A stretch of 6,662 bases of DNA from JBEVEP01 sp040512755 (GTDB lineage: Bacteria; Pseudomonadota; Alphaproteobacteria; Rhizobiales; Rhizobiaceae): positions 1-6,662 of the forward strand of contig JBEVEP010000038.1 in NCBI GenBank assembly GCA_040512755.1. The letters are read 5' to 3'. The notes below the pieces were generated by a model, which worked only from the letters and a program-made list of their open reading frames with translations, had not been told where the DNA came from and ran no database searches. This document shows, piece after piece, positions 1-6,662 of this stretch (positions are counted from its first letter, which is position 1; each line of letters starts with the position of its first letter). Position numbers and translations under genes: made by a program.

Positions 1-50
1 AAACAAAAGCGCCTCTCGCACCTTTTGGTGTGCGGGAGGCGCCTCTTTGT
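1..50 (-). terminator. Strong hairpin, terminator-like (best on minus strand)
   Basis: A 13-bp stem with one G-T pair runs from 9-21 to 30-42 and encloses an 8-nt loop. On the minus strand the stem is followed by TTTTGTTT, the form of an intrinsic terminator. On the plus strand it is followed by the weaker CTCTTTGTT, so it could work in both directions. It lies about 120 bp beyond the groEL terminator. It may therefore be a back-up terminator, end a small minus-strand transcript, or stop a plus-strand gene lying left of the window. Seen directly: stem and T-rich flank. Inferred: function. Confidence 0.65.
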
Positions 51-165
51 TGAATGCTTTCGGTCTGGATTGCTCCGTCTTGAATGCTTTCAACAGCGCA
101 ATAATGCGCAGTCGGCAAAAGGGTTCCGCAGGGTTTCGTTTTTTTTGAGGTCCTCGCTCTGACAG
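50..165. other. Gene-free spacer with a short direct repeat
   Basis: No coding sequence or RNA gene is recognisable here. The 12-nt sequence TTGAATGCTTTC occurs twice, at 50-61 and 80-91, exactly 30 bp apart. A small 5-bp hairpin (GCGCA, loop ATAA, TGCGC) lies at 96-109, and a run of eight T residues at 139-146. I could not find a convincing promoter on either strand, so a small RNA is possible but unsupported. Confidence 0.4.
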
Positions 166-192
166 AAAAAGGGCGGCATCACTGCCGCCCTT
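164..192 (-). terminator. Rho-independent terminator of groES-groEL
   Basis: On the minus strand a perfect 10-bp GC-rich stem (AAGGGCGGCA / TGCCGCCCTT, 169-178 with 183-192) has a 4-nt loop and runs into TTTTTCTG. This is a textbook intrinsic terminator in the right orientation for the groE operon, although 314 bp past the groEL stop. The extra distance is accounted for by the inserted repeats between 206 and 506. Confidence 0.88.
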
Positions 193-205
193 CCTTAGAG
201 ACTGA

Positions 206-219
206 GCTTTTGGACTTCC
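206..219. repeat. Remnant of the groEL-tail palindrome beyond the RPE-like element
   Basis: GCTTTTGGACTTCC here matches the end of repeat unit 2 plus the following base (GCTTTTATGGACTTCC, ending at 429), apart from two missing bases. In the units this string directly precedes TAGAA, the inverted partner around the stop codon. Here the partner lies at 271 onward, with the RPE-like hairpin in between. The simplest reading is that the hairpin element inserted into an existing palindrome at the groEL 3' end. Confidence 0.55.
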
Positions 220-221
220 TT

Positions 222-267
222 GCGAATGATCTTGTCCGAAAAGTCTGGAACTTTTCGGGATCATTCG
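222..267. repeat. RPE-like palindromic element
   Basis: This is a nested inverted repeat. The outer 9-bp stem pairs CGAATGATC (223-231) with GATCATTCG (259-267). The inner 9-bp stem pairs CCGAAAAGT (236-244) with ACTTTTCGG (250-258). The loop is CTGGA and there is a 4-nt bulge (TTGT) on one side. The pattern of GATCAT next to CCGAAAAGT is the familiar look of the Rhizobium palindromic elements scattered between genes in this order. It would be transcribed as part of the groEL 3' UTR and form a stable RNA hairpin. Family assignment is from memory of the motif, not a search. Confidence 0.7.
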
Positions 268-270
268 TTT

Positions 271-506
271 TTAGAAGTCCATGCCGCCACTCAAGCCCGC
301 CTGGCGGGCTTGAGCATTGTTTAGTCCATGGGCGTGCTTATGGACTTCTTAGAAGTCCATGCCGCCACTCAAGCCCGCTTGTCGGGCTTGAGCATTGTTT
401 AGTTCATGGGCGTGCTTTTATGGACTTCCTAGAACTCCATGCCGCCACTCAAGCCCGCTTGTCGGGCTTGAGCATTGTTTAGTTCATGGGCGTGCTTATG
501 GACTTC
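271..506. repeat. Three tandem 78-80 bp repeats carrying copies of the groEL 3' end
   Basis: The units are 271-348 (78 bp), 349-428 (80 bp) and 429-506 (78 bp). Units 2 and 3 differ by two substitutions and a 2-nt indel; units 1 and 3 differ by about five substitutions. Each unit starts, in plus-strand reading, with the complement of the groEL end: the codons for Gly-Gly-Met-Asp-Phe-stop in units 1 and 2, and Gly-Gly-Met-Glu-Phe-TAG in unit 3. The true groEL end at 507 forms the start of a fourth, incomplete unit. Each unit also holds a 10-11 bp hairpin (CTCAAGCCCG / CGGGCTTGAG, for example 290-300 with 304-314). All of it lies between the groEL stop and the terminator, so it should be in the 3' UTR. 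Confidence 0.92.
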
Positions 507-2150
<1,644 letters not shown>

Positions 2151-2156
2151 TTTTTA

Positions 2157-2161
2157 CTCCT
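2157..2161 (-). promoter_or_regulatory. groEL ribosome binding site
   Basis: AGGAG on the minus strand lies six bases from the groEL ATG at 2150, which fixes that start. Confidence 0.85.
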
Positions 2162-2171
2162 GAGCTCTTGC

Positions 2172-2201
2172 TCGAATTCAGATTGGATGGTGCGAATTTG
2201 A
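2172..2201 (-). other. Possible stem-loop in the groES-groEL spacer
   Basis: On the mRNA strand TCAAATTC (2201-2194) can pair with GAATTCGA (2179-2172), with one A-C mismatch and a 14-nt loop. It lies between the groES stop and the groEL ribosome binding site. In Agrobacterium tumefaciens a heat-dependent cleavage of the groESL transcript between the two genes has been described, so this is a candidate site for similar processing. The stem is AU-rich and modest, and the function is a guess. Confidence 0.35.
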
Positions 2202-2208
2202 ATGGAAA

Positions 2209-2505
2209 TCAGCCGATGATGCCCATGATGTCGGATTCCTTCATGATCAGAAGGTCTTCGCCATTGAGCTTCACTTCGGTGCCGGACCACTTTCCGAAAA
2301 GGACGCGGTCGCCGGTCTTGACATCCAGCGGAACGAGCTTGCCGCTCTCATCGCGAGCGCCCGAGCCGACAGCGATAATTTCGCCTTCCTGCGGCTTTTC
2401 CTTCGCCGTGTCGGGGATGATGATCCCGCCCTTGGTCTTCTCTTCAGATTCGACCCGGCGAACGACCACGCGGTCATGAAGCGGGCGGAACTTCGACTTT
2501 GCCAT
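2209..2505 (-). CDS. groES: 10-kDa co-chaperonin GroES (Cpn10)
   Basis: GroES forms the heptameric lid that caps the GroEL ring and closes the folding chamber. The 98-residue product has the usual length. It starts with FRPLHDRVVVRR, the first beta strands of the Cpn10 fold. The mobile loop, about residues 19-33, contains GGIIIP, the hydrophobic tripeptide that docks on GroEL. The end is LLIMKESDIMGIIG. An in-frame ATG at 2574 would add 23 residues that do not look like GroES and would lie inside the CIRCE operator. The ATG at 2505 has GAGGA seven bases upstream and gives the canonical N-terminus, so it is preferred. This is the first gene of the operon, with groEL 58 bp downstream. Confidence 0.98.
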   Translation of the reverse strand: MAKSKFRPLHDRVVVRRVESEEKTKGGIIIPDTAKEKPQEGEIIAVGSGARDESGKLVPLDVKTGDRVLFGKWSGTEVKLNGEDLLIMKESDIMGIIG

Positions 2506-2512
2506 ATTTCTA

Positions 2513-2517
2513 TCCTC
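2513..2517 (-). promoter_or_regulatory. groES ribosome binding site
   Basis: GAGGA on the minus strand sits seven bases before the ATG at 2505. It decides the start against the longer in-frame alternative at 2574. Confidence 0.8.
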
Positions 2518-2545
2518 GAATTGGGGATGTTGAGAATGTTCCTCC

Positions 2546-2561
2546 GTCCGGCGGACCGGAC
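2546..2561 (-). other. Small GC-rich hairpin in the groES leader
   Basis: GTCCGG (2546-2551) and CCGGAC (2556-2561) form a perfect 6-bp stem with a 4-nt loop in the untranslated leader, between CIRCE and the ribosome binding site. With CIRCE itself, which can also fold in RNA, it would give the leader two adjacent hairpins. An effect on mRNA stability is possible but not shown. Confidence 0.4.
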
Positions 2562-2567
2562 ATCGAG

Positions 2568-2594
2568 TTAGCACTCACAAATAGCGAGTGCTAA
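2568..2594 (-). promoter_or_regulatory. CIRCE operator (HrcA binding site)
   Basis: TTAGCACTC (2568-2576), a 9-nt spacer, and GAGTGCTAA (2586-2594) match the CIRCE consensus without a mismatch. HrcA binds this element and represses groESL in unstressed cells; HrcA is itself a GroEL client, which gives feedback. The site begins about four bases past the predicted transcription start, so bound HrcA would block initiation or promoter clearance. Confidence 0.97.
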
Positions 2595-2604
2595 TCGTGG
2601 CGGT

Positions 2605-2633
2605 GAAATAGTCGCTGACATTTCCGGAGTCAA
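2605..2633 (-). promoter_or_regulatory. groESL promoter (sigma70 and/or RpoH type)
   Basis: On the minus strand TTGACT (2633-2628) and TATTTC (2610-2605) are separated by 17 bases. The predicted start near 2598 is just upstream of CIRCE. The -35 context CTTGAC and the -10 context CTATTT also resemble alphaproteobacterial RpoH promoters, so heat induction could come from the sigma factor as well as from release of HrcA. Which sigma factor is used cannot be decided from the sequence. Confidence 0.7.
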
Positions 2634-2725
2634 GGAGACGCCCGGTCTTTCCGACGCACGACTTGCCGGCGACGCACGGAAGCAGTTCCCGTTCGGTAAA
2701 AAACCGGTGAGCGTCCGCTTGAATG

Positions 2726-2742
2726 ATAAGCACGCTTATAAT
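2726..2742 (+). promoter_or_regulatory. Candidate marR promoter with overlapping palindromic operator
   Basis: TATAAT at 2737-2742 is a perfect -10 box; no good -35 is seen 16-18 bases upstream. A perfect palindrome, ATAAGC-AC-GCTTAT (2726-2739), overlaps it. An additional half-site, GCTT, lies at 2717-2720. MarR proteins bind short palindromes as dimers and commonly sit on their own promoters, so this is the likely operator of the regulator encoded just downstream. If this -10 is used, transcription would start close to 2749, leaving almost no leader. Confidence 0.55.
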
Positions 2743-2744
2743 AT

Positions 2745-3233
2745 ATGGAGCTCATGAATTTGGACGGTACGGAAAGACTGGGCTTTCTCATCCACGACGC
2801 CGCGAGGCTGATGCGCAAACGTTTCGAAACGCTTGGCGCAGCCCACGGGCTATCGGCAGCGCAGTGGCGGCTGATGGTGCGGCTGGTGAAGGAAGAAGGC
2901 GTGGCGCAGGCAAGGCTGGCGGAGCTTCTCGAGATTGAGCCGATCAGCGTGTCGCGCCTGCTCGATCGCATGGAAGAAAGCGGCTGGGTCGAGCGGCGGC
3001 AAGACGCCGCGGACCGGCGTGTCAGGATGATCTTTCCGACCGAAAAGAGCCGAAAAACCTTCGGCGAAGTAAAGGCCGTTGCGGGTGAAGTTTTCGAAGA
3101 GGCCCTTGCCGGCCTTTCACAGGAAGAGCGGCGGGTGACGATCCACGGCTTGAGGACGATCGTGGAAAATCTCTCCGCCGCCGAGACGCCCGCCGAAACG
3201 CAAACGAGACTGTCAAAGGGTTCAGCATCATGA
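2745..3233 (+). CDS. MarR-family transcriptional regulator
   Basis: This is a 162-residue winged helix-turn-helix regulator, a usual MarR length. The N-terminal dimerisation helix is LGFLIHDAARLMRKRFE (12-28). GLSAAQWRLM begins the core. The DNA-binding helices span about residues 55-79 (LAELLEIEPISVSRLLDRME), and the wing carries the family's DRR motif at 90-92. No cysteine is present, so redox sensing of the OhrR type is unlikely. It probably represses itself and the efflux genes until a pump substrate binds. It overlaps the next gene by ATGA, which implies cotranscription. The start is uncertain: ATG 2745 lacks a ribosome binding site, while ATG 2754 has GGAG only three bases away and would fit a start site set by the TATAAT at 2737. 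The ligand cannot be inferred. Confidence 0.9.
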   Translation: MELMNLDGTERLGFLIHDAARLMRKRFETLGAAHGLSAAQWRLMVRLVKEEGVAQARLAELLEIEPISVSRLLDRMEESGWVERRQDAADRRVRMIFPTEKSRKTFGEVKAVAGEVFEEALAGLSQEERRVTIHGLRTIVENLSAAETPAETQTRLSKGSAS

Positions 3234-4393
3234 ATGCCGTGTCAAAAATCGACGAAGGAGCCGCCGAAGTGACGGTGGTGGAGAAGACTCCACCGCTCGC
3301 GCTGGCGCCCAAGCCAGCTGTGGAAACGTCGGTGGCTCCGAAGCGCCGCCGCGGCAGGCGCTTTCTTCTGATGGCGGCGCTGCCTTTGGCGCTGGCGGCA
3401 ATCGGCGGCTATGTGTGGGTGACGGGCGGCCGGTACCAGGAAACGGACAACGCCAACCTGCGCCAGGCCAAGGTCTCGATCGCTTCCGAAGCGGCCGGGC
3501 GCATCGTGGAAGTCGCCGTGGCCGACAACGCGGCAGTGAAGACCGGCGACCTGCTTTTCAAGGTGGATGCCGAACCCTACCGGATTGCGCTGTCCCAGGC
3601 TGACGCCATGCTGGCTGGGGCGCGGCTCAATGTCGAACAGCTTCGGGCTGCCTACAGCCGGGCCACCGCTCAAGAGCGTGCGGCTGCGAACGAAGCCGAC
3701 TACGCAGGCCAGGAATTTCAGCGCCAGTCCGAATTGGTCAGCAAGGGCATTGCCGCCAAGTCGGCGCTTGACGAGGCCCGGCGTGATCTGACCAAGGCGG
3801 AAGAGGAACAGGCGGCTGCCCAGCAAGGCATAGCCAGTGCCCTTGCTGCCCTCGGCGGCGATGCGAGCATCGAGACCGAAAAGCATCCGGCCGTTCTGCA
3901 GGCTACGGCGGCGCGCGACAAGGCTGCCTACGATCTGGCCCAGACGACAGTGCGGGCGCCGGCTGACGGCATCGTCTCGCAGGCTTCCTCCTTCAAGATC
4001 GGGCAGTTCGTGGCTGCCGGAACGCCATTGTTCTCGCTGGTCGAGACAGGCGACACCTGGGTGGAAGCCAATTTCAAGGAAACGCAGCTTACGCATATGA
4101 AGCGCGGCCAAAGCGCGGAAATCGAGCTCGACACCTATCCGGGCAAGCCGTTGCACGCCACCATCCAGAGTATCGGCGCGGGCACAGGTGCGGAATTCTC
4201 GCTGCTGCCGGCGCAGAATGCGACTGGCAATTGGGTGAAGGTCACCCAGCGTATTCCCGTGCGACTGAAGGTCGATGCGGCGGATACTGATGTGGCGCTG
4301 CGGACCGGCATGAGCGCCACCGTCACCGTCGACACCGGCGTCAGCCGTGGCCTGGGCGGCATTTTCGGCACAGCGCACGCTGCCGGGAACTAA
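3230..4393 (+). CDS. emrA: EmrA/HlyD-family membrane-fusion protein
   Basis: This periplasmic adaptor (387 residues, typical for EmrA) links an inner-membrane drug transporter to an outer-membrane channel. A charged cytoplasmic N-terminus ends in KRRRGRR, followed by one transmembrane helix (about 45-64). Then come YQETDNAN (69-76), characteristic of EmrA-type adaptors, and the first half of a biotinyl-lipoyl domain (about 80-116, GRIVEVAVADNAAVKTGDLLFKVD). An alpha-helical hairpin rich in Ala, Glu and Gln spans about 120-208 and 217-238. The second lipoyl half starts at TTVRAPADGIVS (239-250). A beta-barrel region containing ETQLTHMKRGQSAEIELDTYPG follows. The start overlaps the marR stop; AAAGGG about nine bases upstream can serve as ribosome binding site. 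The antiporter partner follows after a 340-bp gap holding a repeat element. The symbol reflects family similarity only. Confidence 0.93.
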   Translation: MNAVSKIDEGAAEVTVVEKTPPLALAPKPAVETSVAPKRRRGRRFLLMAALPLALAAIGGYVWVTGGRYQETDNANLRQAKVSIASEAAGRIVEVAVADNAAVKTGDLLFKVDAEPYRIALSQADAMLAGARLNVEQLRAAYSRATAQERAAANEADYAGQEFQRQSELVSKGIAAKSALDEARRDLTKAEEEQAAAQQGIASALAALGGDASIETEKHPAVLQATAARDKAAYDLAQTTVRAPADGIVSQASSFKIGQFVAAGTPLFSLVETGDTWVEANFKETQLTHMKRGQSAEIELDTYPGKPLHATIQSIGAGTGAEFSLLPAQNATGNWVKVTQRIPVRLKVDAADTDVALRTGMSATVTVDTGVSRGLGGIFGTAHAAGN

Positions 4394-4400
4394 TACTAAG

Positions 4401-4619
4401 GGCTGTGACCTTTGACCGATTGTGTCGCCCCTCACCTGCCTGCCGGCATCCTCTCCCCGCAAGCGGGTAGAGGAGCGCTGGCAACGCCGGTGGCGCTGAA
4501 ATTTGCAGCGTTGGCGATTGGCGAAATCCGCAATGAAGGCGTCTCTTCTCCCCGTTTTGACGGGGAGAAGTGCCCGGCAGGGCGATGAGGGGCAGCACAA
4601 TCGGTCAAATATGACAGCC
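4401..4619. repeat. MITE/RIME-like element with 46-bp imperfect inverted ends
   Basis: The 46 bases at 4401-4446 and the reverse complement of 4574-4619 align over their full length with about eight differences, including a perfect 14-bp block TTTGACCGATTGTG (4411-4424 and 4596-4609). Inside lie two further hairpins: CTCTCCCCGC / GCGGGTAGAG (4451-4472, one mismatch) and CTTCTCCCCG / CGGGGAGAAG (4545-4570, perfect). There is also a weaker CGCTG / CAGCG hairpin near 4494-4510. There is no coding capacity and no obvious target-site duplication. The CCCCTCA...CTCCCCG composition is typical of rhizobial intergenic mosaic repeats (RIME). It fills most of the space between the fusion-protein and antiporter genes. 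No T-run follows either inner hairpin, so it is not a clear terminator. Confidence 0.85.
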
Positions 4620-4621
4620 GC

Positions 4622-4630
4622 TGGTATAAC
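4622..4630 (+). promoter_or_regulatory. Possible extended -10 promoter for the antiporter gene
   Basis: TGG-TATAAC matches an extended -10 element (TGnTATAAT) and lies just outside the right end of the repeat element, 104 bp before the antiporter start. No good -35 hexamer is seen at the right distance. It could let the antiporter gene be transcribed apart from marR and emrA, but the evidence is one short motif. Confidence 0.25.
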
Positions 4631-4733
4631 GTGAAAAATACAGGCGTCGACCGCGCAACATAGAGCAAGCAAGCGCTTCAAACTGCGCCCCTAACTGGGC
4701 GGCGCTCCAGGGAAAGTCACGGAAGTCACGGTA

Positions 4734-6269
4734 ATGTCCACATTGGCAGCGGCAAATCGCTCGGAGGTCCCACACAAGGGCCTCATCACGCTGTCGATCA
4801 TGCTGGCGACGATCATGCAGGTGCTCGACACCACGATCGCCAATGTCGCGCTTCCGAACATGATGGGCGACCTCAACGCCTCGCAGGACACGATCACCTG
4901 GGTGCTGACGTCCTACATCGTTGCCGCCGCCATCATGACGCCGGTCACGGGTTGGCTGTCCGATCGCATCGGCCGCAAGGAACTTTTCCTGACCTCGATC
5001 GTCGGCTTCACCGTCTCCTCCATGCTCTGCGGTCTCGCCTGGAGCCTGGAGAGCATGGTGCTGTTCAGGCTCATGCAGGGCGTTTTCGGCGCTGCGATCG
5101 TGCCGCTGTCCCAGACATTCCTGCTGGACATCAATCCCAAGGAACGCCACGGCTCGGCCATGGCCATGTGGGGCGCCGGCATTATGGTCGGGCCGATCAT
5201 TGGCCCTACGCTGGGTGGTTGGCTGACCGACAGTTTCAACTGGCGCTGGGTCTTCTTCATCAACCTTCCGGTGGGCATCGTCGCCTTCCTCGGCTGCGCG
5301 GCCTACCTTCCGGCCGTGGTCAAGAGGCTGCGCGGTTTCGACTTCTTCGGCTTCGCGATGCTCAGCCTCGGCGTGGGCGCGCTGCAGCTCATGCTGGACC
5401 GTGGCGAACAGCTGGATTGGTTCGCATCTCCCGAGATCTGGATCGAGCTCGGCCTGGCAATTACTGGCTTTTGGGTCTTCGGCGTCCATCTGCTGACGTC
5501 GAAGGACACGTTCATCGACGCCAAGATCTTCCGCGATCGCAACTTTGTGACCGGGCTGGTCTTCATCTTCATCGTCGGCATCATCCTGCTCGCCAGCCTC
5601 GCGCTGCTGCCGCCGATGCTGTCTCACCTGTTCGACCATCCGACCATCACGACCGGCCTTGTGATGGCGCCTCGCGGCGTCGGCACCATGATCTCCATGA
5701 TCCTGGTCGGAAGGCTCGTGCAGAAGGTCGATGCGCGGCTGCTTGTCGTGACGGGCCTGCTTTTGACGGCGCTCTCGCTCTATTACATGACCGGATTCTC
5801 CCCGCAGATGGATGACTACCTGATCGTCGTTTCCGGCGTGATCCAGGGCCTTGGCCTCGGGCTGGTTTTCGTGCCGCTTTCCACAGTCGCGTTCGCGACC
5901 CTGGACGTTCGCTTCCGCACGGATGCAGCCAGCCTGTTCAGCCTGGTTCGTAATATCGGCTCGTCGATCGGCATTTCGATTGTCACGATGTTCCTGACGC
6001 AGAACACACAGATCAACCATGCCGAGCTTGCGGCCAATATCACGCCGTTCAATCCGGCGCTGAACGCAATTTCACCGGCTGCCGCGCAGGGGGACCCCAT
6101 GGCTCTCGCGCAGATCGACGGTCTGGTGAACCAGCAGGCGATGATGATTTCCTACATTGACGACTTCAAGCTGATGATGATCGTCACGCTTTGCGCCATT
6201 CCGCTGGCCCTTCTGCTGAAAAAGCCCCGCATGCAGGCCCCGGGTGCGCCTGCCGCGCATATGGACTAA
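4734..6269 (+). CDS. emrB: EmrB/QacA-type drug:H+ antiporter (MFS, DHA2 family)
   Basis: This inner-membrane proton-driven exporter of hydrophobic drugs has 511 residues, as expected for the 14-helix DHA2 family. Visible motifs are LDTTIANVALP (31-41, motif D1 with its Asp32 in helix 1), GWLSDRIGRK (73-82, motif A in the loop after helix 2), R112 within FRLMQGVFGAAIVP (motif B), and GIMVGPIIGPTLGG (149-162, motif C, the antiporter signature). Many further hydrophobic segments follow up to about residue 495; the short C-terminus is basic at KKPR. The ATG at 4734 has GGAAG eight bases upstream. With the adaptor encoded upstream it would form an EmrAB-type pump needing a TolC-like channel encoded elsewhere. 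The related RmrAB pump of Rhizobium etli exports plant phytoalexins, so a role in plant contact is possible. The substrate is not readable from sequence. Confidence 0.95.
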   Translation: MSTLAAANRSEVPHKGLITLSIMLATIMQVLDTTIANVALPNMMGDLNASQDTITWVLTSYIVAAAIMTPVTGWLSDRIGRKELFLTSIVGFTVSSMLCGLAWSLESMVLFRLMQGVFGAAIVPLSQTFLLDINPKERHGSAMAMWGAGIMVGPIIGPTLGGWLTDSFNWRWVFFINLPVGIVAFLGCAAYLPAVVKRLRGFDFFGFAMLSLGVGALQLMLDRGEQLDWFASPEIWIELGLAITGFWVFGVHLLTSKDTFIDAKIFRDRNFVTGLVFIFIVGIILLASLALLPPMLSHLFDHPTITTGLVMAPRGVGTMISMILVGRLVQKVDARLLVVTGLLLTALSLYYMTGFSPQMDDYLIVVSGVIQGLGLGLVFVPLSTVAFATLDVRFRTDAASLFSLVRNIGSSIGISIVTMFLTQNTQINHAELAANITPFNPALNAISPAAAQGDPMALAQIDGLVNQQAMMISYIDDFKLMMIVTLCAIPLALLLKKPRMQAPGAPAAHMD

Positions 6270-6358
6270 TATCAAGGGCATCGCCTTTCCGCTTCGATAC
6301 CCGCGCCCCAACTCCTCCCCTCAAGGGTCCCTTGCAGGGGGATCGGCGGCGCAGCCAG

Positions 6359-6577
6359 GCTGGAGCACCCCTCATCCGCCTTCGCTGCGCTCAGGCCCCT
6401 TCCCACAGGGGAGAAGGGGCCACCCGGCCGGGGAGAAGGGAAACCGCTTCACCGCGGCCGGCAATCACCACCGTTCGAGATTAACTGAAGCGCTGATATC
6501 GCGCCTCTCCTTCTCCCCCTTGTGGGAGAAGGTGGCCGAGCCGGAGCGAAGCGCAGGCGAGGCCGGATGAGGGGTGC
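6359..6577. repeat. Inverted-repeat element of the GCACCCCTCATCCG family
   Basis: The ends GCACCCCTCATCCG (6365-6378) and CGGATGAGGGGTGC (6564-6577) are perfect 14-bp inverted repeats, and similarity continues inward with mismatches. Two internal hairpins echo the other repeat element of this window: GGCCCCTTC / GAAGGGGCC (6394-6402 with 6413-6421) and CCTTCTCCC / GGGAGAAGG (6509-6517 with 6524-6532). The total span and symmetry resemble the element at 4401-4619, but the end sequence is a different subfamily. Confidence 0.75.
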
Positions 6578-6619
6578 TGGAAGGAGCGCAGCGCGCCAAG
6601 CTGGAGCACCCCTCATCCG
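6564..6619. repeat. Long hairpin formed by two neighbouring repeat ends
   Basis: CGGATGAGGGGTGCT (6564-6578) and AGCACCCCTCATCCG (6605-6619) form a perfect 15-bp inverted repeat around a 26-nt loop. The right arm is part of a 20-bp perfect direct repeat of 6359-6378 located at 6600-6619. It probably marks the start of a second copy of the element that is partial or differs from the first beyond 6619. Confidence 0.75.
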
Positions 6620-6662
6620 TCTCGGCTCCCGGCAACGGATAAGAGAAAACCGAAATTTCTTT

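Larger units (their letters stand above)
6270..6662. other. Gene-free repeat-rich region after the antiporter gene
   Basis: No credible gene is present; open frames here have the arginine- and proline-rich composition of noise in GC-rich repeats. The stretch holds a nested hairpin at 6316-6342 (TCCCC/GGGGA outside, CAAGG/CCTTG inside) about 47 bp after the antiporter stop. The repeat cluster at 6359-6619 follows. The hairpin lacks a T-run on the plus strand, so no clear intrinsic terminator for the efflux operon is seen in the window. Confidence 0.6.

Noticed and set aside
271..506. CRISPR array
   Set aside because: The units are 78-80 bp and nearly identical throughout, with no unique spacers and no cas genes.
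2506..2574. Extended 121-residue GroES starting at 2574
   Set aside because: The extra 23 residues are unlike any Cpn10 N-terminus and the ATG lies within CIRCE. The start at 2505 has a good ribosome binding site.
4667..4678. AAGC...GCTT motif before the antiporter gene as a second MarR operator
   Set aside because: Spacing differs from the ATAAGC-AC-GCTTAT site and flanking bases do not match; it is a chance 8-bp palindrome as far as can be seen.
3242..4681. Long minus-strand open frame of 479 codons opposite the fusion-protein gene
   Set aside because: It mirrors a clear EmrA-family gene, has an Arg/His/Gly-rich low-complexity composition with no recognisable domain, and begins in or beyond the repeat element. 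It is a by-product of GC-rich codon use.
4605..6020. Long minus-strand open frame of 471 codons opposite the antiporter gene
   Set aside because: Its translation is dominated by Asp, His, Arg and Gln with no hydrophobic core or motif, and the plus strand encodes an unmistakable DHA2 transporter.

Overview
The window looks like chromosomal DNA of an alphaproteobacterium of the order Hyphomicrobiales (Rhizobiales), probably a Rhizobium, Agrobacterium or Mesorhizobium relative. The GroEL and GroES sequences are typical of that group. The coding DNA is GC-rich. The intergenic spaces hold palindromic repeats of the style common in rhizobia: RPE/RIME-like hairpins and CCCCTCATC...GGGGAGAAGG motifs. 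The genus cannot be fixed from the sequence alone.

Layout. Positions 1-506 contain no gene. They hold two strong terminator-like hairpins, an RPE-like hairpin, and three tandem 78-80 bp repeats that abut the groEL stop codon and each carry a copy of the last groEL codons. The groES-groEL heat-shock operon lies on the minus strand (groES 2209-2505, groEL 507-2150). In front of it are a sigma70/RpoH-like promoter and a perfect CIRCE operator, the binding site of the HrcA repressor. Divergently on the plus strand lies a multidrug-efflux module: a MarR-family regulator (2745-3233), an EmrA/HlyD-type membrane-fusion protein (3230-4393) and an EmrB/DHA2-type 14-TM drug:H+ antiporter (4734-6269). 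A palindromic 14-bp site overlaps the putative -10 box of the marR gene and is a good candidate operator for its product. Regulator and fusion protein overlap by 4 bp (ATGA). The fusion protein and antiporter are separated by 340 bp, of which about 219 bp is a MITE-like element with 46-bp imperfect inverted ends. Positions 6270-6662 are gene-free and packed with another family of inverted and direct repeats.

How the parts work together. GroEL and GroES form the chaperonin that folds cytosolic proteins, induced by heat through CIRCE/HrcA and possibly RpoH. The efflux genes would form an inner-membrane pump with a periplasmic adaptor, which needs an outer-membrane TolC-like channel encoded elsewhere. 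Apart from sharing the divergent intergenic region there is no sign that the two operons are functionally linked.

I see no wholly new system. The most unusual feature is the groEL 3' end: the stop codon sits in a palindrome, and a unit containing the gene's last codons has been amplified three times between the gene and its terminator.
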